Positions 50,654 to 59,176 are shown, counted from the stretch's first letter. The stretch is 64,000 bases of DNA from an uncultured Ruminiclostridium sp. (GCA_947624435.1 CANQKE010000003.1:1-64000), one strand, 5' to 3'. Numbers and translations are program-made. The notes: generated by a model from the sequence alone, not told the origin.

Positions 50654-53383
50654 TTATACGCCGGTGAATTTATCGGTATTTACCGCTATATTGTTTATCT
50701 TGCTGTGAGTTATTTTAGAGGGGGTATCCAAAAAGCCTATCTCAATGGAATCTCTTCCGGAAAGCGACGAGATATTGATATTGCAGTTATCCATATTAAG
50801 AGAGCCTGTACTGCTTGTGCAGCCTATACCCGCTAACTTGTCGCCCTCAAAATATATCCCCGCTTCGGTGCCGGTCATGTTTATTATGCATTCGGTAGTA
50901 CGCGAGCCTATCCCCGCGCCGAGCTGTCCCTTGAACACTATCTCCAGCCGTGCGCCGATTATCTCTATCTTCGGTATATTGCTTTTGCGGACGAACGGCG
51001 CGAGCGAGCCTATACCTACCGTGCATACGCCGGAGCTGTCCAGCTTGATATCGCTGTTTTTGAGCGTTATCGCCGACGTACCGTTAAGAGAGCCTATTGA
51101 AGCCGAGCGGTCGCCGGATACGCAGGAATCTATTTTGCAGGTACCTATTGTGATATCGCAGCTGCCGTCATAAGAGCCTATGCCTAAAGTTTCCTCACCG
51201 GTGCCGGTTAGCTTGATATCGCCTCGGCGGATATCTATTCCTCCGTCGCTGTCGGTAACGCCGCCGCCTATTATAACGCTGTGGTCGCCGTTTGCCGCAA
51301 AATCAAGGCTGCCCTCGCTGTCGATTATTATCTTACCGAACGGTTCGCTGTAGGCGCTTCCTATGCAGCAGCCGTTGTTGCGGTAGGAATCTATCTTGAG
51401 TGAGCCGCTGCCGATCAAAGTCAATACCGCGTTATCCGGAACGCCGATACCGTCATAACTGAGCAGGTTTTTGCCGCGGCAGTCCAGACTTACCACCGCA
51501 TGGTCGCCCAGCGTTATGCACTGGCGGGTCACGCCGTTTATGAATGCGTCCTCCAGAACGAGAGTCGTTTCCACGCCGTCGGATATTTTTATATTCATAT
51601 TGACCGCGTCTTTGCCGTTGCCCTTAAGATAAACAAACTCGGAGTTTATCACGATGTCGGTGTATTTTTCCCGCGCGAGCTTATTTATATCCAGCGGGGC
51701 ATAACTTTTTTGGCCTATTTCGTAGGTCTTTACTATTTTGATCTCCGGCTTGGTGCGGTTTATAGCCTTTATCTCTCCGACTATCTCGTCGGATATCTTT
51801 TCGACCATGTCCGGCTCCGGCCTTGCGGTATAAAATCCCTGTATCAGGTCTACCCCGCGGCGTATCGTGACGCTAAGCTCTTCAAAGGTCTCGACGCCCT
51901 CGGCAAGCACCTTGATATTGTTCAGCCGCGCAAAATCTATTATGCCGGAAATAAAGTGCTGCTTTCTGGTGTTTTTATTTATATCCGCGATAAGCGAGCG
52001 GTCTATCTTCAGATAATCCGGCGCGACCTTTACCATGGCGGCGGAGTTTGAATACCCGCTGCCGTAGTCGTCTATCGCTATTTCGCAGCCCTTTGAACGG
52101 TATATATCCTTAAGCTCCATCACGCGCTCGTTGACAAAATCCGACTGCTCGGTGAACTCTATTACCATATTGGGTATGATATCGGGATACTTTTCGCACA
52201 GGCGGTTGAAATCGTTCGCTTTCAGCATAGCCTCCGGTATAGAGTTTATAAATATCTTCTTGCCCTCGAATTTATCCCGCATTTTACCTACTTTAGCAAG
52301 CACGTTCTCAAAGGTCAGCAGCTCTATATCGTAAAGCCTGCCGTTGCTGCGCGCGAGCTTTAACACCTCAAGCGGGGTGCTGCCCTGCGGTCTCATCAGC
52401 GCCTCGTAAGCGAAGACGGAGCCGTCCTCCGCGTTTATTATCGGCTGGAAATGATAATCAAAATTATTGTGGTCGATAAGCTCGTCAAGCTCCTTCGACG
52501 CGGAATAGCTCATAAGCTCGGAGGTAAATTCCGTCATGTCGAACGCTCTTACCACGCTGCCGGACGCCATCGCGCGGTACAGCGCAAAATCCGCATAGTC
52601 GAACATCATGTCGATGCTTGCCGCCTGCGTCGGATACCAACAGTAGCCTATCATCGCGGTAAAAATGCCGCTGCGGGTCTGTATCTCGTTGCCGCCGTCG
52701 TCGATTATACGGCAGTTTTGCAGCTCGTCGGACATCTCCTTGAACAGACGGTATATCTCGCTTTTCGCAAGCTGACGGAAGAATATGTAATATTCCTTGT
52801 AGCTTTTCGTACCGATGAAAACGTCGTCGCTTTCAAACCTGCGCAAAGCGCGAGCCGCCGCTTTCACGCAAAGGTCGGTCTTGGAGTAATCAAGCTCGCT
52901 GTCCGCAAGCTCCACGCCGTTTACGTGCAGTACCGCCATGCAGCATTGAGCCAAGCTGCCGGACGCCTGCGCCAGAGCCTCCCTGACCTTTCTGATAAAG
53001 TCTTTTCTCGGAAAATATTCCGTGGAGCCGTCCGCGCGGTCGGCGTTATCCTGCGGCGCCTGTCCGGTAACGTCCCTTACAAAGCCGACTATATTTCCTC
53101 CGGTGCTGCTCAGCTTTAATTCTATTCTTTTGACGCTGCCGTTTTCCGATAACTGGAACACGTTTTTTACGCCGTTTACCGGATTTTCGGTGAGTGCGTC
53201 TATAACGGAAAATATCTCAGAGCTGCCGGCATTTACGCCGACGCCGAGAATAGTGGCCGCGTTGACGTCGATATATGCTTTTTCCTCCTTGGCGTTCAAG
53301 GTAAACGTGCCGATGTCGGGGAAATTTTTTATGAATAGCTCCCAGTCCGGCGATATTCCGCCGTCCTGTTTGAAAAAGCTCAT
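50654..53383 (-). CDS. EAL phosphodiesterase with degenerate GGDEF and C-terminal beta-helix-like domain
   Basis: 909 residues, no signal peptide or membrane helix. A PAS-like N-terminus (about 1-120) and a GGDEF-like region without the motif (GTKSYKEYYIFF in its place) precede an EAL domain (about 300-540) that looks active: YEALMRPQ, FINSIPEAM, EFTEQSDF, AIDDYGSGYSN, LKIDRSLI, AEGVETFEEL, QGFYTARP. From about residue 575 it turns into repeats with GIGS at 30-40-residue intervals (IGSAYSE, IGGGVTD, GIGSYDG, SIGSLNG, GIGSLAP, GIGSRTT, GIGCTSS), a pattern known from right-handed beta-helix domains of secreted clostridial proteins. Such a tail in the cytoplasm is unexpected. AAAGGAG precedes the ATG. 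It should hydrolyse c-di-GMP. Confidence 0.87.
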   Translation of the reverse strand: MSFFKQDGGISPDWELFIKNFPDIGTFTLNAKEEKAYIDVNAATILGVGVNAGSSEIFSVIDALTENPVNGVKNVFQLSENGSVKRIELKLSSTGGNIVGFVRDVTGQAPQDNADRADGSTEYFPRKDFIRKVREALAQASGSLAQCCMAVLHVNGVELADSELDYSKTDLCVKAAARALRRFESDDVFIGTKSYKEYYIFFRQLAKSEIYRLFKEMSDELQNCRIIDDGGNEIQTRSGIFTAMIGYCWYPTQAASIDMMFDYADFALYRAMASGSVVRAFDMTEFTSELMSYSASKELDELIDHNNFDYHFQPIINAEDGSVFAYEALMRPQGSTPLEVLKLARSNGRLYDIELLTFENVLAKVGKMRDKFEGKKIFINSIPEAMLKANDFNRLCEKYPDIIPNMVIEFTEQSDFVNERVMELKDIYRSKGCEIAIDDYGSGYSNSAAMVKVAPDYLKIDRSLIADINKNTRKQHFISGIIDFARLNNIKVLAEGVETFEELSVTIRRGVDLIQGFYTARPEPDMVEKISDEIVGEIKAINRTKPEIKIVKTYEIGQKSYAPLDINKLAREKYTDIVINSEFVYLKGNGKDAVNMNIKISDGVETTLVLEDAFINGVTRQCITLGDHAVVSLDCRGKNLLSYDGIGVPDNAVLTLIGSGSLKIDSYRNNGCCIGSAYSEPFGKIIIDSEGSLDFAANGDHSVIIGGGVTDSDGGIDIRRGDIKLTGTGEETLGIGSYDGSCDITIGTCKIDSCVSGDRSASIGSLNGTSAITLKNSDIKLDSSGVCTVGIGSLAPFVRKSNIPKIEIIGARLEIVFKGQLGAGIGSRTTECIINMTGTEAGIYFEGDKLAGIGCTSSTGSLNMDNCNINISSLSGRDSIEIGFLDTPSKITHSKINNIAVNTDKFTGV

Positions 53384-53457
53384 TTTTGACGCTCCTTTCG
53401 GTAAAGCTGATATATAAACTGCACCCGTTTTAGGATATTAAACTTCTCTTAAATAAC

Positions 53458-53486
53458 AGTATAACATAATTGTAAGCGGCTGTCAA
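53458..53486 (-). promoter_or_regulatory. Promoter of the EAL gene
   Basis: On the minus strand, TTGACA (53486-53481) is 17 bases from TATACT (53463-53458). The 5' leader is about 67 bases. Confidence 0.8.
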
Positions 53487-53579
53487 TTGAAAAAACGCGC
53501 CGCGGTTACACCCTGGTGACGTGTTTTTGACTTTCAAAAAATGCCGTGATCGCCTTTATAATGCGATATATCCGCTTTA

Positions 53580-54770
53580 CTAGCCGATCTGACGGGCGGT
53601 AAAAACAGAGCAAATTCCGTTTTTTGTCTGAAAGCGGCGGTATTTAGACATTATGCGGTTTTTTATCCGTTCACAAGCGGCGCTGTCCGTTTCTCTGAGC
53701 AGCAGCATATACTGACAGCGGCTGTAGCGGGAATATACATCGCTCATTCTCAGCGAAGAGCCTATAGCCTGCGCTAAACGCTCCATCGCGCGGTCAAGCG
53801 CTCTTCCTTTGCTGAGCGGTACGCCGTCGGTATCGGTCAGCGTTATCATCGCAAGGCTTATCTGCTTTTTGCTGCGCTTTACTTCGCGGCAGTTTATCTG
53901 ATAGATAAATCTGAACACCTCATATTCGCAGTAATATCCGCCGCTGCTCTCGGTCTCGGACAGCTCGCCTACCACCACGTCTATATTCTCCTGTGTTTCG
54001 TTGCGCGGCTTGACGGCGGTCTCATACAGCTCGGTAAGCCGCACCGACGGCGGAGCGCCGTACTGCTCTAACAGCAGCCTCTTGATATATTCGTACTGCT
54101 TTGCCGCCTGAGTATATTCTCCCATCGCCGTCATGGCGCGTATAAGTTGGATGTGCATTTTTTCATCAGTAGGATTTATGATTATACCGCGTTCGCATAC
54201 CTTGACTATCTCGGTGAATTTTCCCATAGGATAAAGCAGAGCGACGTACTTTTCCACCGCGGAGGTATACAGTGTGTGGAAATATACCGTGACCGGTATT
54301 ACCCAGGTGTCATTCGAGTGGGCGGAAAGATAATCCCCGTGGTACAGCTCCAATGCGTCCCGATAGGCGTGCGCGCGCTTAGTGCGGGATAAGGTGCCGT
54401 TCTCCGCCAGCTTGCACAACCGGACAAATTCACCGGAATCGACGATACATTCGATATTCGGCTCAAAGCGGTAGGAGCTGCCGTTGTTGACGATAAGCTC
54501 CGCGCCCTCCGGCAGTATACCGGCAAGCAGCCGCCTGAGCCTATGCACCAGCGTTTTGAGCGCGTTGGCGGGATTTTTGCTTTTTTCCGTCCAGAGCAGC
54601 TCGATAAGCTCGTTTTGGGAAAGCTCCCGCTCGCGGTGAGCCACCAGGTACTGCATAAGCGTCCATACCTTTGTACCGCGCAGGTCTTTTTCTTTTACCG
54701 TCTTGTCCCGGTAGGAAACGGAAAATTCACCCAGCATTGTTATCGTTACCGCCGACATACTTATAATCAT
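53580..54770 (-). CDS. SARP/BTAD-type transcriptional regulator with degenerate GGDEF-like C-terminus
   Basis: About 396 residues. N-terminal OmpR-type winged helix (TMLGEFSVSY...LRGTKVWTLMQYLVAHRERELSQNELIELLW), as in SARP activators, then a BTAD helical-repeat domain (about 105-250, FVRLCKLAENG...YHGDYLSA...ERGIIINPTDEKMHIQLIRAM). The last 90 residues (ISLAMITLTDTDG...LRMSDVYSRYSRCQYMLLLRE) have the layout of a GGDEF domain without its motif, so they may sense a nucleotide or be a relic. The frame runs open to 54980, but this stretch consists of two translated copies of a leader repeat (giving KRTKLKRRDAC twice). The start is taken at ATG 54770, after the hairpin leader; 54758 is an alternative. 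Confidence 0.83.
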   Translation of the reverse strand: MIISMSAVTITMLGEFSVSYRDKTVKEKDLRGTKVWTLMQYLVAHRERELSQNELIELLWTEKSKNPANALKTLVHRLRRLLAGILPEGAELIVNNGSSYRFEPNIECIVDSGEFVRLCKLAENGTLSRTKRAHAYRDALELYHGDYLSAHSNDTWVIPVTVYFHTLYTSAVEKYVALLYPMGKFTEIVKVCERGIIINPTDEKMHIQLIRAMTAMGEYTQAAKQYEYIKRLLLEQYGAPPSVRLTELYETAVKPRNETQENIDVVVGELSETESSGGYYCEYEVFRFIYQINCREVKRSKKQISLAMITLTDTDGVPLSKGRALDRAMERLAQAIGSSLRMSDVYSRYSRCQYMLLLRETDSAACERIKNRIMSKYRRFQTKNGICSVFTARQIG

Positions 54771-54940
54771 GCTTGCAAAGCAAGCATCTCTCCTTTTAAG
54801 TTTTGTGCGTTTTTGCGAAGCAAAATTGCCGACCGTATTCGGCAAAGCGCAAAACGCAAATTCTGAAAAATTTATTTTTTCAGAATTATTCATGCTTGCA
54901 CAGCAAGCATCTCTCCTTTTAAGTTTTGTGCGTTTTTGCA
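54767..54940 (-). repeat. Two tandem copies of a 51-bp hairpin-Shine-Dalgarno leader module
   Basis: 54767-54817 and 54890-54940 are the same 51 bases with two differences. Read leftward each has AAAACTTAAAAGGAGAG, an 8-bp hairpin ATGCTTGC-TTT-GCAAGCAT (TGT loop in the upstream copy) and an AUG placed at the hairpin's 3' foot. Between them lies a TTCTGAAAAA/TTTTTCAGAA hairpin (54861-54885). A third relative, including the upstream hairpin, is at 20637-20706 on the plus strand. The copy nearest the SARP gene supplies its ribosome site. Confidence 0.8.
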
Positions 54941-55157
54941 TAATGGCTTTGGCAAGCCGATCTATCAAAAATTTAAGCAAAATCTGAAAAATTTCACATT
55001 TTCCTTTTGAAAATCCCGAATATCTGTATTTTTTATCCTTAGAAAACGATAACAGTTACTTATATTTTGTGAAATGTGCGTATGTTTTCAGCTTGATATA
55101 TCGCCGTTTTTTGTTCAAAGTGAAGAATAATCGCCAAAAATTTCATTTTGCTTAAAA

Positions 55158-55195
55158 TGTAACCGAGATGTAACCATGACATGAGATAATATAAT
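55158..55195 (+). promoter_or_regulatory. Activator-type promoter with 11-bp-phased direct repeats
   Basis: TGTAACC at 55158-55164 and again at 55169-55175 (7-4-7 spacing), then TATAAT at 55190-55195 with no recognisable -35 box. Heptamers repeated every 11 bp upstream of a -10 are typical sites for OmpR/PhoB- or SARP-type winged-helix activators, and a SARP gene lies next to it. It points rightward, against both flanking genes. Confidence 0.5.
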
Positions 55196-55200
55196 CGTAG

Positions 55201-55289
55201 ACAGCGATAATTCTACCTTTGATTTTTTTACTTTCTTTCCGTCACATGCAGCGGCTTTCTTTGAGAAAGCCGCTGCATTATTTTTGTTT
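55201..55289 (+). ncRNA. Candidate small RNA (about 85 nt)
   Basis: The interval between the rightward -10 box (55190-55195) and a strong rightward terminator (55246-55289) holds no reading frame with a ribosome site, and both neighbours are on the minus strand. A short untranslated transcript is the simplest explanation. The first 45 bases are pyrimidine-rich (TTTTTTTACTTTCTTTCC), which could pair with purine-rich ribosome sites. The rest of the 54941-55157 gap is AT-rich and shows nothing else clear. Confidence 0.45.
55246..55289 (+). terminator. Strong rightward terminator
   Basis: A perfect 15-bp stem (55246-55260 with 55264-55278, 3-nt loop) followed by TATTTTTGTTT. There is no T-run on the minus strand, so it does not serve the pilT-like gene that ends at 55302. 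Confidence 0.85.
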
Positions 55290-55301
55290 GGTTTTATATT
55301 G

Positions 55302-56363
55302 TTATTGTGATATCTTTCTTGCGGCGATCTCGGGATGAGTGGAGTATCTGAGCAGCGTATTGTCCGAGATGAGCTTTTGATTGTACATTTTCATCAGACT
55401 TGCGTCCATCGTTACCATTCCTTCCGCACCGGAGGAGGTTATCACGGTATCTATCTGATGCGTCTTTGACTCTCTTATCATGTTGCGTATCGCGTTGTTG
55501 CACTTCATTATTTCAAACGCGGGACGCAGCACGTTATCCTGACAGGGGATAAGCTGCTGAGATATTACCGAGCATAAAAGCTGGGAAAGCTGTATTCTTA
55601 TCTGCTGCTGCTGTCCTGCGGGGAAGATGTCTATGATACGGTCGATGGTGTTTTGTGCTCCGACCGAGTGCAGGGTGGATATTACCAGATGTCCGGTCTC
55701 CGCCGCAGTCATAGCGGTGCTTATCGTTTCGTAATCTCTCATTTCTCCGAGTAAGATAACGTCCGGTGACTGACGCAGGCAGGCGCGCAGCGCGGTTATG
55801 TAGCTTTCGGTATCGTTGTTGACCTCGCGCTGGCTTATTATGCTCATTTTATTTTTATGCAGGTACTCTATAGGGTCCTCCAGCGTGATTATATGGCCGT
55901 TGCGGGTCTTGTTTATCTGGTCGATTATGCAGGCGAGAGTGGTGGACTTTCCTCCGCCGGCAGGACCTGTCACCAGCACCAGACCTTTAGTGCGCTGCGC
56001 CGTATCCTCTATTATCTCTTTAGGAATGTTCAGCGTATTGTAATCGGGTATATCAAAGGACACCAGTCTTATGATAGCCGCCATAGAACCCCTTTGCCGG
56101 TATGCGCTTATTCTGAAACGGCTCAGTCCCTTTACCGAAACGGAAAAATCGTCGTCGCCGGTCTGCTCGAACCTTTCCATACTGCGCTGAGCGGTCTCAT
56201 ATATGCTCTTTACCAGTTCTTCCGATAAAGCGGGGGAGGTCATTTTCTCCGCATGCGGCCGGATCACGCCCTGTTCCTTGAAGGATACCGGCACGCCGGG
56301 TATGATAAAAATGTCCGACGCGTTTTTCTCTACCGCGCTTTTGAGTATTTCCATTAATTCCAT
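55302..56363 (-). CDS. Second PilT-like pilus ATPase
   Basis: 353 residues. PilT family: N-terminal NASDIFIIPGVPVSFKEQG, Walker A GPAGGGKST (Ala-Gly in place of the usual Thr-Gly/Ser), Asp box LEDPIEYLH, Walker B DVILLGEMRD and His box GHLVISTLHSVGAQNT. There are no zinc Cys pairs. It is clearly distinct from the PilT at 3.7 kb. ATG 56363 is chosen for AAAGGA 8 bases upstream; the open frame extends into the previous gene. Last gene of the leftward pilus operon. It may drive retraction of a particular pilus, or assembly in place of PilB, which this operon lacks. Confidence 0.92.
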   Translation of the reverse strand: MELMEILKSAVEKNASDIFIIPGVPVSFKEQGVIRPHAEKMTSPALSEELVKSIYETAQRSMERFEQTGDDDFSVSVKGLSRFRISAYRQRGSMAAIIRLVSFDIPDYNTLNIPKEIIEDTAQRTKGLVLVTGPAGGGKSTTLACIIDQINKTRNGHIITLEDPIEYLHKNKMSIISQREVNNDTESYITALRACLRQSPDVILLGEMRDYETISTAMTAAETGHLVISTLHSVGAQNTIDRIIDIFPAGQQQQIRIQLSQLLCSVISQQLIPCQDNVLRPAFEIMKCNNAIRNMIRESKTHQIDTVITSSGAEGMVTMDASLMKMYNQKLISDNTLLRYSTHPEIAARKISQ

Positions 56364-56380
56364 GTCATTTATCCTTTCTT

Positions 56381-56848
56381 TTACTGAGCCGGTGCGGGAG
56401 GCGATTTGCCGTCCCATATAGGAAGCGATCCTTCATTCACATAAGAATCATTCTGTACCGTCTGCCACTTGATTATTTCCAATGAGCCGTCAGTATATTC
56501 GGCCTCACATTCAAGCCTGCTTTTATCGCTGATATCCTCGCTCCATCCGATGATAAGCCTGCCGTCGTCCATATTGACGGTATAGCCCTCGTTTTGTGCG
56601 GCGAATGCCAGCAGATCGCCGTTTGGATTTTCCTCGGCTAACATATTGAGCTTTCCGAGCCGTTCGGTCGCCGCAGCGTCGGCGGCGTAAAACTCGGTCT
56701 GTGCCTCGGCCGTTTTGCGGCTTAATTCCAGGTCCTGCCGCACGGTAAGCAGCGTCAGCATCGTGAATATCACCAGCGCCAATACCGTGAACACTATTAT
56801 CAGCGAGGATATACCGGCGCCGGAAAACCCGATCGAATGTTTTTTCAT
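56381..56848 (-). CDS. Pilus-operon single-pass protein, PilX/PulK-like position
   Basis: 155 residues. One hydrophobic helix near the N-terminus (SSLIIVFTVLALVIFTMLTLL) preceded by KKHSIGFSGAG, then an extracytoplasmic domain with no family I recognise. It lacks the Glu5 of a true prepilin, yet its size, topology and position suggest a minor-pilin-like assembly factor. Starts 22 bases after the preceding pseudopilin; ATG 56848 is preferred over 56881, which would overlap that gene's stop. Tail PPAPAQ. Confidence 0.65.
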   Translation of the reverse strand: MKKHSIGFSGAGISSLIIVFTVLALVIFTMLTLLTVRQDLELSRKTAEAQTEFYAADAAATERLGKLNMLAEENPNGDLLAFAAQNEGYTVNMDDGRLIIGWSEDISDKSRLECEAEYTDGSLEIIKWQTVQNDSYVNEGSLPIWDGKSPPAPAQ

Positions 56849-56870
56849 ACGTTTATCTGCCTTTCCCGAG

Positions 56871-57266
56871 TTAATATTCAAGCCTTGCCGCTGTGATATC
56901 GACGTAGGTGTATTTGTCGTCGCTCACCGTTATTTTAAGGTAAGATACCATGTTTTCTCCGTTTGACAGCGCTAAGTCTGCCGTAAGCTGTCCGGGAGCG
57001 ATATCCTTTTCGGAGGGTAAAACGGCTATCTTTCCGGCGTAAAGCTTGTCGTATTCGTCGATTATATCCGGGAGCTCTTCTCCGCCGCGGAACCGCTCCG
57101 CGATATCGCAGGCGTAATTTGTCGCTTCGGTCAGCCGTTCGCTGTAGTCAAGCTCGCTTTGCGCGGTAGCCATCACCTGTATGCAAATAGCGCTGCAGAC
57201 CGCGAAGACCGCGATTATTATCAGCAGCTCTATCAGGAACACGCCGGATTTTGAATGTTTATTCAC
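56871..57266 (-). CDS. Pseudopilin
   Basis: 131 residues. Short basic leader ending in Gly (MNKHSKSG), then VFLIELLIIIAVFAV: cleavage after Gly would leave Glu at position +5, the prepilin peptidase rule. It starts with GTG, overlapping the upstream stop (GTGA) with GGAGG 9 bases away. A small periplasmic-type domain follows, unclassified. Substrate for the PilD at 0.8 kb; the operon itself has no peptidase. Confidence 0.82.
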   Translation of the reverse strand: MNKHSKSGVFLIELLIIIAVFAVCSAICIQVMATAQSELDYSERLTEATNYACDIAERFRGGEELPDIIDEYDKLYAGKIAVLPSEKDIAPGQLTADLALSNGENMVSYLKITVSDDKYTYVDITAARLEY

Positions 57267-57754
57267 GTCGTTGCACCTCCGGCCTTAACGGCGATATGCC
57301 GCGTATAAATTTCGTTGCCTGCGGTTATTTTCAGCACATAGCAGCCGTCGTCGTCGGTGGTTATGTCAAAGGCGTCGGCGCTTATCATCGGCATGCCGTA
57401 ATCCGGCACAAACTCCGTGTCGGCGGTATTGAAAAGCTCGTACAGACTGCCGTCGCGGTAATATATGTAGGTGGAATAATCCGTTCCGTCTATCTGCTCG
57501 TTGAGCTTTAACACGTTGTCGTTTTCCTGTGAGATGACCTCTATCCCGCCCGCATGGTCGCAGGAGCGTATTTTCTGCGTGAGCGCCGAGAACGTCACCG
57601 ACTCGTCGAATCGCTTTGTTATCCTCTCGCCGGAATGGCGGTAAATTTTTGCAAAATACACCGTGACTATCAGCAGGCTTGCCGCAAACAGCACGAACAG
57701 CGTAAGTACAAATATAGAGTCTAACCTGCTTTTATTCGGTTTTGAATCGTTCAT
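57263..57754 (-). CDS. Pilus-operon membrane protein (DUF4860-like)
   Basis: 163 residues. N-terminal helix IFVLTLFVLFAASLLIVTVYF followed by a domain with YSTYIYYRDGSLYELFNTAD, a layout I associate with DUF4860 proteins of clostridial type IV pilus operons (recalled, not verified). There is no prepilin cleavage site, but the size and position are those of a minor pilin. AAGGAG precedes ATG 57754. Coupled by a 4-base overlap to the downstream pseudopilin. Confidence 0.68.
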   Translation of the reverse strand: MNDSKPNKSRLDSIFVLTLFVLFAASLLIVTVYFAKIYRHSGERITKRFDESVTFSALTQKIRSCDHAGGIEVISQENDNVLKLNEQIDGTDYSTYIYYRDGSLYELFNTADTEFVPDYGMPMISADAFDITTDDDGCYVLKITAGNEIYTRHIAVKAGGATT

Positions 57755-57771
57755 GCCTGCTCCTTTCTTCT

Positions 57772-58104
57772 TTACTGCGGCTTTGCCGAAACTCTGATAT
57801 CCGGCATCACATTTGACGCGACGGAATTATAAAGAATATTGAACCTGTCGGTGTCTACCTTAAGGTCGTAGTTTTCGATAAGATAATTTATATCCGCGGG
57901 ATATATCCCCTCCGCGGCGTAGCACGCCACTGCCGCGCGGCGTATGCCTTGTTCGGCTATCATGGCGTTTTCGTCCGAGGCGTTAGCGCCGGCGGAGTTT
58001 ACCGATATCATGACCAGCACCGCGGCGACGGCGCATACCGCTATCGGGATCAGCAGGTCTTTTATAATTGCCGCGGCAAATCCGCTTTTTATCTTGTGTT
58101 TCAT
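57772..58104 (-). CDS. Small pilin-like single-pass protein
   Basis: 110 residues. MKHKIKSGFAAAIIKDLLIPIAVCAVAAVLVM: a basic start, one hydrophobic helix, then SENAMIAEQGIRRAAVACYAAEG-like helix sequence resembling the alpha-1-C part of major pilins, where YPADINYLIENY recalls the YP-x-x-xxL motif. The leader lacks a clean Gly-Phe/Glu5 site, so processing is uncertain. AAAGGA precedes the ATG. Only 11 bases after pilC. Confidence 0.65.
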   Translation of the reverse strand: MKHKIKSGFAAAIIKDLLIPIAVCAVAAVLVMISVNSAGANASDENAMIAEQGIRRAAVACYAAEGIYPADINYLIENYDLKVDTDRFNILYNSVASNVMPDIRVSAKPQ

Positions 58105-58115
58105 GTTATGTTCCT

Positions 58116-59150
58116 TTATCCGATAACTGTCATTATTCCGAGCAGCGGCAGCATTACCGAAAGCAGTATGAATCCTACCGTTATCGCCATTATTATTACC
58201 ATGGCGGGCTCGAATCTGCCTACCGCCGTTTCCATGACGTTGTTCACGCGTTCTTCGTTCTTATGCGCGATATCGTTCATTACTTCGTCTATCGTTCCGG
58301 TGTTGAAGCCTATGCTTATCATACGGGTGTAAATGCCGGAGAACAGCTTGGCGCTCGTCACCGCTTCAACAAAGGACTTGCCGTTTTTCATATCCGCTCT
58401 TACCTGCCTTATCTTGTCCAGCATTACCGGATTTTCCAGCAGCTTTTCGCTCATCTCCACCGATTCGTCTATATCCATTCCGCTGGAAAGAGTGAGCGAC
58501 AACGCGTTAGCAAACCTTGCGCTGTATAATGCCTTAGCGGTCTTGGTGTGAGCCGCAAGCGAAAGCACCGCCTTTTTGAATCCGGTAAAGCGGTACAGGA
58601 TAACGCCGATTATAAGCAATGCCGCAACGACCGCGATTATTATCACCGCCGCGCGGCTTATCGCAGCGCCTACCGTCATTATCCATACCGAGGAATCCGA
58701 CATGGTAAGTCCCAGCTGAGCGAACACGTCGCCGAATACCGGCAGCACGTATGTAACCAGCAGCACTATCACCGCAAATACCGTCAGCAGCAGCACCGCC
58801 GGGTATACTATCGCGCTTCTCACCGCGCCGGAAAGCTCATCCTGACGGGCATAATACGCCGACAATGAAAACAGCACCGCCTCTATACGTCCGGTCTTTT
58901 CGCCTATGGCGATCATCTCAAGAAAGTATGAGGGGAATCCTCCCGCATTAGCGAACGCGTCGTGCAAAGAGCTGCCTGCCTCCATTGAGGAAAGCATACT
59001 TTCCATCAGCCGCTTTTTCTCCTTGTCCGTTTCCTCCTGCACCATCATGAACAGCCCGTCGGTAACGGTAATGCCGGACCTTATGATAGTGCCCAGCTCC
59101 GAACAAAAGCCGGACAGTCCGGAATTTGTGTAAATGTCGTTTTTTGCCAT
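58116..59150 (-). CDS. pilC: Type IV pilus inner-membrane platform protein PilC/GspF
   Basis: 344 residues. Two copies of the T2SSF helical domain separated by membrane helices: the first includes LGTIIRSGITVTDGLFMMVQE...FPSYFLEMIAIGEKTGR, the second FANALSLTLSSGMDIDESVEMSEKLL...LFSGIYTRMISIGFNTGTIDEVM, with three hydrophobic segments, the last at the C-terminus. It forms the platform on which PilB and PilT act. ATG 59150 is chosen for AAAGGA 8 bases upstream. It is the only PilC in the window, so it may serve both pilus loci. Confidence 0.93.
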   Translation of the reverse strand: MAKNDIYTNSGLSGFCSELGTIIRSGITVTDGLFMMVQEETDKEKKRLMESMLSSMEAGSSLHDAFANAGGFPSYFLEMIAIGEKTGRIEAVLFSLSAYYARQDELSGAVRSAIVYPAVLLLTVFAVIVLLVTYVLPVFGDVFAQLGLTMSDSSVWIMTVGAAISRAAVIIIAVVAALLIIGVILYRFTGFKKAVLSLAAHTKTAKALYSARFANALSLTLSSGMDIDESVEMSEKLLENPVMLDKIRQVRADMKNGKSFVEAVTSAKLFSGIYTRMISIGFNTGTIDEVMNDIAHKNEERVNNVMETAVGRFEPAMVIIMAITVGFILLSVMLPLLGIMTVIG

Positions 59151-59176
59151 GTTGTTGTCCTTTCCATAAACCGTGA

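Noticed and set aside
54771..54980. Long N-terminal extension of the SARP protein
   Set aside because: The extra 70 codons are translated leader repeats and spacer; the winged-helix domain begins after 54770. Kept only as a possible alternative start.
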